From contig QRFJ01000007.1 of assembly GCA_006176705.1 (NCBI GenBank), forward strand, positions 1,709,089 through 1,773,088: a stretch of 64,000 bases of DNA. The letters are read 5' to 3'. Numbering within the stretch: position 1 is the stretch's first letter; each line of letters begins with the position of its first letter. Below the pieces are notes generated by a model. That model saw nothing but the letters and a program-made list of their open reading frames with translations. It was not told where the DNA came from and ran no database searches. The stretch is from Cocos nucifera. Taxonomy: Eukaryota > Streptophyta > Magnoliopsida > Arecales > Arecaceae. Shown here one piece after another: positions 52,901-61,900 of this stretch. Made by a program: the position numbers and the translations under genes.

Positions 52901-55900
52901 CATTCTCGAAGATGCCGAGCTTGAACAGAATGAGATCGGTGCTCTGCTGTCGCAACCGAGCCTTCCTAAAGAGATAGCCGACCTTTTCGAAGGTTTTTGG
53001 GCTCTGCACGTGGATGGTTCGTCCAACTCTGCTGGAGTGTGGGATTGGTCTTAGTCAGTCCCGAGGGAGTCGTCGTCGAGTATGTCCTGCGCTTCGAATT
53101 TCCTGCGACTAATAATGGGGCCGAGTATGAAGCGCTGATCGTTGGGTTAAAAATTGCATGAGAATTAAAAGTAGATCGGCTTCAAGTCTACAATGATTTT
53201 CAATTAGTGGTCGGCCAAGTTAGTGGCAGCTATGAAGTGCGGGAGGAAAGTATGATGAAATATCTTGAGAAAGTAAAGGATTTGACTCCGACCTTCAGCT
53301 GTTTCGGCATTCAACAGATTTCGAGGGCAGAAAATATAAGAGCCGACCTCCTCTCTAAATTGGCAACTTCGGCCCCGGCCGAACTGTCCAAAGAAGTATT
53401 CTTTGAGACTTTGAAATGCCCAAGTCCAGTGGAATCACAGGTCGTCATGCAAATGGAGCTTGAGTCGAGCTGGATTGATTCGTTGGTTGCCTACCTTAAA
53501 GAGGGAGTTCTACCTCGTGATCCGAAAGAAGCTCGGAAACTCAGAAATCAAGCCTCCCGGTATGTTTTGTACGAGAGCAGGTTGTATAAGATGTCATACT
53601 TTCTACCACTGTTGAGATGTCTCCGACCTTCAGAGGCCGATTTCGCATTATAGAAAGTGCACGAAGAAATTTGTGGAAGTCATGTAAGAGTCAGGTTCCT
53701 ATCGCAAAAGCTACTTCGGCAAGGATACTATTGGCCGACCTTGTACCATGATTCTGTGGAGTACGTCAGGAAATGTGACCGCTGTCAGAAGAATGCGAGC
53801 ATACAAAGACGGCCGGCCTTTGAGCTTACTCTGCTAAGCGCATCCTAGCCATTTGCGCAGTGGGGAATGGACATATTTGGCCTTTTTTCGACGGCATTCG
53901 GATAACGAAAGTTCCTCCTGATCGCGATTGACTATACCAAATGGGTCGAAGCCGAACCACTAGCCAAAATTATCGAAACCAAGATACAGGACTTCGTTTG
54001 AAAGTCAATAGTCTGCCGATTCAGTTTGCCCCGAACCCTCATAACTGATAACGGACGATAGTTCGTCGGGACGAGGTTCGCTGAGTTCTGCGAAGACCTA
54101 AATATCTCCCACCACTTCACATCGGTAGCTCACCCACAGGCAAATGGAGAAGCTGAAGTGACCAACTGGACTCTGCTGCAAAGCATCAAGACAAGACTCG
54201 ATAGAGCAAAGGGGGCCTGGGTGGACGAACTCTACCATGTCCTCTGGGCATATCGAACTACTCAAAGACTGCCGACTGGAGAAACATCATTCGTCTTGGC
54301 CTTTGGAACGGAGGCAGTCATCCCGATTGAACTTAAGCTTCCGTCAGTACGGATCGTGGCCTTCAACGAGCAGCACAACCCATAGAGCCTCAGAGTCAAC
54401 CTCGATCTGTTGGAAGAAAAAAGAAAGTCCAGGTTCGGATGGCGGTCTACGGACTAAAGATGGCCCGATACTATAACTCCAGAGTCAGAAGTAAAACATT
54501 CAGAGTGGGGGGCTTAGTGCTTCGGCAAGTCGCCGTCTCTCAGCTTCAGAGCCAGGGGAAGCTTGCCTCAAATTGGGAAGGTTCATATGAAGTGGAGGTC
54601 GTCCGATTCGGAACTTATCGTCTGAAGGAGCTTGGAGGAACAACGCTCCCACGACCTTAGAACTCAAAAATCTAAGGATGTACTACCAGTAATTTTTTCG
54701 CAATAAAACTCTATTTCAACATTATTGTTTCTTGGTGCAAAAATTATGTGATAACAGGAAAGAAGCAATTAGAAGTGGCCATGTTAGGAACAGGAGGAGG
54801 ATCTTGTCCTAACGTGAGCAAAGTCGAAAGTCTCGTTCATTTTAGACGAGATGGGGGGAGAGACCCTGACAACGGCCCTTATGTGCCCTCATAGTCCATT
54901 GGGAACAGGAGGACCTCGTCCTAACGTGAGCAAAGTCGAAGGCCTCGTTCATTTTAGACGAGATGGAGGGAGAGGTCCTGCCAACGGTCGTTATATGCCC
55001 CCACAGCCCTTTAGGAATAGGAGGAGGATCTCGTCCTAACGTGAGCAAAGTCGAAGGTCTTGTTCATTTTAGACGAGATGGGGGGAGAGGCTCTGACAAC
55101 GGCTCTTATGTACCCCCACAGTCCGTTAGAAATAGGAGGACCTCGTTCTAACGTGAGTAAAGTCGAAGGCCTCGTTCATTTTAGACGAGATGGGGGAAGA
55201 GGTCCTGACAACGATCCTTATGTACCCCCACAGTCCGTAAGGAACAGGAGGAGAACCTCGTCCTAACGTGAGCAAAGTCGAAGGCCTCGTTCATTTTAGA
55301 CGAGATGGAGGGAGAGATCCTGACAACGGTCCTTATGTACTCCCACAGTCCGTTAGGAACAGGAGGAGAACCTCGTCCTAACGTGAGCAAAGCCAAAGAC
55401 CTCGTTCATCTTAAACGGGATGAAAGAAAAGGCCCTGACGATGGCTCTATTGTGCTCGACAACAACTGGAGTTAAGATCTTCCCTGAGCTTCTACGACAA
55501 TAGGAGATAAGATCTCCTTCAACCTCAGCTGGAGATAAGATCTTCTCCGAGCTTCAACGTCAACATCAGCTGGAGACGATCTCTTCCGAGCTTCAACTTT
55601 AACGTCAATCTTGGTTGAAGATAAGATCTCTCTCAAACTTCAACCTGAACTGGTGCAGAGCCCTGAAAAGGACTTCGGCCGTCGTCCTTTTTGTACTTCC
55701 TTCGAATTTCGAACTCGGGAGTGGGGGACTATTGTTGGGGATAAATTCCGCTCCCGTCGAAGTCCAACATGGTGCTTAACCTAATGCAGCTGGTAATCAT
55801 GGAAGAGCTTCGATCGAAAATTCTCTTTTCAGTGGCCGAACCCCACTGGATCTCCAGCGGCCGAACTCATTCAGTGGCCGAACTCCAGCTGCCGAATCCA

Positions 55901-58900
55901 ATCGAACTCCTCAGCGGTCGAGTCCCAGCCGAATTTCTCCAGCGGCCGAACTCCTTCCGGATTTCTCTAGCAGTCGGATTCCTCTAGGAGCCGAACTCCT
56001 TTCGAATTTCTCCTTCAATCGGGCTTCTACGGAAGCCGAACTCCTTCAGCAGTCGGATTTCTTCAGGGGCCGAATTTCTCTAGTAGTCGGATTTCTTCAA
56101 GAGCCGGATTCCTTTCGAACTCCTCTAGCAGTCGGATTTTTTCAGGAGTCAAACTCCTTCTGGACTTCTCCAGCAGTCGGATTTCTACAGGAGCTGAACT
56201 CTTTCCGAATTTTTTCTTCAGACGGATTGCTACAGACGATCCCACTACTAAACGATTACAATTATTATTTATCAGGACAGTTACGATTGTCATTTATCAG
56301 GACGGTTACGACTGTCATTTATCAGGATAGTTACAACAAGCTCTGTCTATAAAAAGAGATCTTCCAGATACGTTTTTTTTAAGCTCTCTTCTCGTTCTCA
56401 AAACTCTACCGAACTCTTTTTCGAGCACTCCATTTCTGTTGGCCAGAAGAGCTAACTTGACCGTCGGAGGATCCTATCGGAGCCACCACCACCGATTTCG
56501 GACGGAACTTTGTTTTGCAGGTCACCGGTGGCGACCTCGTCTTCCTCGACTTCAGCTTAATCCGGCGTCAATCAAATTCTACACCAACAAATGGGCAAAT
56601 CAACAATCATATAAATCCTCAAAACCAAGATGGACAAATCAAGCAACATAAGCGACTTCTTTTTAAGTTCAACAATAATTTTTTTATTTTTTAAAATGAG
56701 TCAACAACATGAATATTCAAATATATAAAATGATTTCTCTTGAAAGATTGTAGCTCCTTACCGATGAGGGTACCACTTGAAGATCTAAGAGGAGTAATTT
56801 TTCTTGTTATCTTTCAACATAACTCAACCAGAATTTTCAATCGGAATAAGATTAAGTTTAGAAAATATCTCTTCCTCATTTTGAATTCAAAATTAACTTG
56901 GTTGGTTTCATAAAATATAATTTTAATAGTGCATTTTCTTTTTCTCAAGACCATAGATTTAAAAAGAAATACTTCTCAAATTTAGTTAAGGATCAAAAAA
57001 GCTCAATGAAAGGATTTTTAGAAATCATTTGGTAGAGTATCAATTAAATTCATAAATCTATAAAAACACATTCAAGAGTACTTTTAAACTTAAAAATAGC
57101 TCTTGACTTCAGATCGCATAAGATCTTTTCTTCCTTTTTGCATGGAACAATTTAGAGGAAAATATTATCAAAATCAATTAAGTTATATCAAATTCAAAAA
57201 TTATAGTGGGATGTACCAAATATTTTGCTATCTTTGAGTATAGAAGAGTATCAAATTTAAATTTGTGGCGCACTTTCCTTTGCTTCCAAATGTATAAATG
57301 CAAAGCTTCTTAAATACAATTAGACAAGCATTTCAAAACTCATCTTGTTGTTTTCAAATTCAAATCAAATTATTTTTGAGTTAGAGTATTTAGGAATTCA
57401 ATATCAAGACGAGTCATTATGTAAAATTCAAATCATCCTCTTCTTAGAAAATATAACTTAATTAAGTCAAAAGAGAGATGAAATTTCTAATTTTGTCTCA
57501 AATTACTTTAAGAATATAGCAATGTGAGTCAAGTTTTAAGACTAAAGGTTCAATTTTATTTACTCCAAAAGATTGAGATAGCAATTTGCAAGGCAAAAGC
57601 AAGAATACTAAGTAATAAAAAAAATTATTTTGCAAAATTATTTACCATAATATCCACTTATGCAAAGTTCATCAATAAATTATCTTTTAAAGGTTACTAA
57701 AGATTTTCAAAAATGAGTCAATAGAGTAAGTTGATTTAGACAAGTAAAGCAAGATAATCATTGATAATTTCATAGTACAAGTTAGTTGATTTTAGTACTC
57801 CAATAACATTTTCTCCCCCTATTTTTCATAGCAAATGCTAGAAAATTAGTGTTCTTGTGTCTCTCCCCCTTTTTGAGACATTTTCAGGCAAATAGCCTAT
57901 TAAGAGCAAAAATTCTCTCCCTTTATGTTTTATGGCTGATGCCATAAATTGAGTTGTTTTGAAAATTTCTTTCTAAGTTGTCAACAAAACATATTTCAAA
58001 ATGACCATGATATACATATATATAAGTAAAAGTAATAAATGACCAAGTTAATTAAAGGCAGAAACAAAATTGATGTTGAACATAAGAGTTTGATATTCAT
58101 TGATTTCAAAAAGGATGTTTATAAAAGGATGTCTACAAGGATGACAAACATCAAGATGATTAAAATGTAAGATACCTATAACTAACAAAAATGGATTGCC
58201 AGGGAGTACTAAAGTTCTAAGAAATCAATCCTAGCATCCTAAGTATGAGCAGGTCAGTATAGCTTCAAGAAGAAAATCTAAGTTGACTAGATGAGAGGGT
58301 AGTCTAGTATCTCCAAATAATTAGCCTCAGTCATTAATATACTCCCTCGCTGAAGTGATGACTTGAATCAATCACACTGACTTCTTTCTGACCAATAATT
58401 GTGTCTCCATCAAATCTCATCTTACTTGCCGTGCCTATGAATTATATCTCTGAATCTTTGCACAAATAGAAGAAATGATTCTGGAGGAAATCAATAAGTG
58501 CATTCTCATCCAGTGTACCAAATAATCAATCTAAACTCTCTAGATGATTGATTTATGAAGGTGGAGTTTGTTTTATCTATACTATTGGATCCTCAATCCT
58601 AACATCTATTATAGCATGAGTGCTGGCATGCAAGGTGAAATCCTCTAGAGAATATAATGCATGACTAATATAAAGATCCTATTGGTCATAGTAGTTGCAT
58701 TTCTATGCTCAGCTGGTTGTCATTGATATCCTTAATACCCTCGCATCATCTCAAACCAACATAAATTCCAAATATATCATAGCTTAAGACAATCCAAGGT
58801 GCTCCTAGCATGCTTCCAATATTATCAACATCCATCTCAATCTGCATGTCTTTTATTTTAAAAATTAGACTTTCAACTCTTACTTTTATGCTATCGTAAA

Positions 58901-61900
58901 ATTCTCTCACCGATCCAAGGTAGGTGGGCAAATCCAAGGATCAGATGAATTTTCAGCTTATTAGTAAATATCCCTAGTGTCTGAGGTAATTTTATATTAT
59001 CCAATGTAATACGGACACTTCAAACTTCTTTGTCCAAATTTTCAACCCTGAACCTTATGTTTCCAAAGAATTCTTGAATTGAGTTTGGGTAGAACACAAT
59101 TTCTTAGCCCAATCTCTTAATTTTTTGTATAATTAAATTCTTTATTGCTCTATAAATTCAAGGATTATTTTGAAACTTGGTCCTTTCTTGCATGGGAGAG
59201 TGATTTGAAAAGGTCTTAAATTTTTAAATTTCTACATGGGATTTTTTCTTCCTTTGTGCCTATCACTTTCAAGATGAGAACAAGGATCACAAGGATAGGA
59301 TGGAAATGAAAAGTTCCAATTTTGATGGGAGAGGGGTTTGAAAGAAATTATGGCTCGAAAATATGAAAATAGAATGATATTTGAATTAGAATTTATAAAT
59401 CAATTTGGGGGATAAAAAATTAATCAATTAGGGATATAATAATCAGTCAATTTAAATGAGAGCAACTCAAGGGGATACTAGATAATGGTTCTATGAATTT
59501 TGGTTTAACTAAGAAATTTTTTAAATTCTTAAGGGTCAAGCTAAGATGCTATGCAAATCGACAACATTAAACACAATCTTTTATGACTAAATATCTTATC
59601 TTGATGTTTTTAGTTCATGCAATTTTTTATAAATTTTGAGAATTAGATGTCTTATGAAAATGTCAAAATTTAATTTGTAAGATTTGCACCCAAATAGTTT
59701 TATATGCCATCAAACTCATTTTAAGTTTCACAGGTGATAGCATGTTATGAGGAGTTGAGAACATGCATAAATTAGAATAAAACTTATGCTTGTAACAATC
59801 AATATGATACTAGAATTAAGAGAGCAAATTTATCAGTCTATTCAAACAAGCAATGAGAAATCATCACAATATCATGCATATGTAGGAAGCATCAAAATCA
59901 ATCATTCAGATAAAGTAATGTCAGAAATTAGTGATGGTATGATGTGAGAGAAGTTTAGATTTTATCAAACATCATCACCCATCCAATTTTACTTCCAAGG
60001 CATCCATCCATAATATTTTTCTCTTTTCATTCTATTGGATCCTTGGTGTACTTGCAAACTCATTTTCTAAGCTTTGGTACCCAAGCCATCTTGGGTCCGT
60101 GGAGGTTAATGCATATGGTTTTCTTTTGGACATATGGTTTTCTTTTGGAACCCAAATTTGCTTTATCAAAATATGATCATTTTTCTTGATATTACATTTT
60201 GAAATTTTATGGCCTACTTTGTTATATTTAAGACAAATAGTAGAATAATTTTTAGATGAAGCTTTTTCAAACATATTCTTAATAAATTTTTGTTTTCTTA
60301 AGGGATTAAAACTAATTTTATTTTTGTGAAAAATAGATTTTTGATTTTTCAATATTTATTGAAGCTTTTCATAACTAAATATGAACTTTTCAGCAATTAG
60401 CTTTAATGTTTCAATCTATTTTCTAAGTTTGCTATTTTCATCCATTAGAGATTTTTTAGATTTCAAAGGAATTTCTTTTTCTTCATCTAACATTTTCTTT
60501 TCTTTCAAAAGATCACCTTTTTTCCATCAAAATCTTATTCTTTTCTTTAGATAAAGATAAATTTAAATTTTTAAGCTCCTTATTCAACTTAACATGTTTT
60601 TCAACTAAAGATTTTTTTAGATTTGAGATACATTTCTTTATCTCTAGCCAAAGTATTCTTTTCTCTTAAAAATATTTTCTTTTTCTAATAAGAGTTTACT
60701 TTTTTTATCAGCTAAAAGAAAATTAGACTTTTTGAGCTCCTTGTTTTTCATCTTTAATTTCTTAAATTAATCCTTTAAGTCATTAAAGACTTCATATAAT
60801 TCATCAAATGTAAATTGGAAGAATTTTCAAAATTTACCTCATTTCATTAGCCATGAGACAAAGATTGGCGATGCCTTCTTCCTCTTTCTCATTTTTTTCT
60901 TCTTTGCGTTGCTCTTCCTTAATCAAAGCATTCTTTATTTTGTGATTTTTTCTTCTTTTTCTTCTTTTCATCCTTATGAGCCATAAGGCATAAGTTGGGG
61001 TAAGCTTCATTCTCTTCATAGGAGCTTAATGTTTCTTTGTGATTTTCTTTCCCATAAGTCGTTTTCAATTTCTCCCAAACTTCTTTTGCTGAAATGCAAG
61101 AAGAAATCAGATTAAACTCGTTTATATCTAATGAACAATGAAGCATATTTAAAGCCTTAGCATTTAGTTGGATTATTTCTTCATCACCAAACAATGCATT
61201 AGATGTGTGTGGGCCATTGATTATAATATTCCATAGATTATAATCATGTGATTGTATGAAGATTTTCATTCCAGCTTTCCAATATATATAATTTGATCCA
61301 TTTAATAGTGGGAGTCTATTTATAGAATATCCTTCATTAAACAAAAATTCTATTTGGATTGCCATGAGTTTAACTCAAGATCACTAGGTCAACAAACAAT
61401 ATTAAAGCACCTGCTCTGATACCACTTGTTGCTCAGAAATGTAGCAACAATATTAAAGCACCTGCTCTGATATCACTTGTTGCCCAGAAATGTAGCAATC
61501 CATCGGGGGTGAATTGGGTTATTGAAAAAAACTTAAGCCAAATCAAACTTTAAGCAAGTATGTGCTTCTATTTAAGCTAAGTTGTGTATTTGAGATGTAC
61601 GTAATGCAAGCAACAACGGAATCAAGATATAATTAGGGCTATCAAAAAAAAATAAATCAAGCTAAGCAAAAGTTGAAAGCATGCAAGATAAGAGAGAAAA
61701 TGCACAACACAAATACCAAACAATTTATAGTGATTTGATGCACCCTCGCACCTACATCCACTCTCCAAGAGCCTCTTGGGAATTCCACCATAATCTCTTG
61801 ACTATAGTGTGTTTGTTTTAACTTGAGATCACAAACAAATCTAATTGATTTTTCAAGATCACCAACCACAACCTCGCACCGATAGTTTTTCGGGCTCACT

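Larger units (their letters stand above)
48287..56589 (+). mobile_element. Ty3/gypsy LTR retrotransposon, Tat lineage, nested and defective
   Basis: LTRs at 48287-49196 and 55733-56589 begin TGTTGGGG and end CCAACA. The flanking AATGG (48282-48286 and 56590-56594) is a perfect 5-bp duplication lying inside the copia element, so this insertion is the younger of the two. The order gag - protease - RT - RNase H - second RNase H - integrase is the Ty3/gypsy order, and a second, archaeal-type RNase H marks the Tat lineage. Stops and frameshifts interrupt every part. In the first 94 aligned LTR bases I count 11 differences, so it is not recent. Confidence 0.9.

Noticed and set aside
54851..55396. 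Series of open frames encoding similar GGRGP..VSKVEG peptides
   Set aside because: They restate the 112-115-bp noncoding tandem repeat and begin and end at arbitrary points in each unit.
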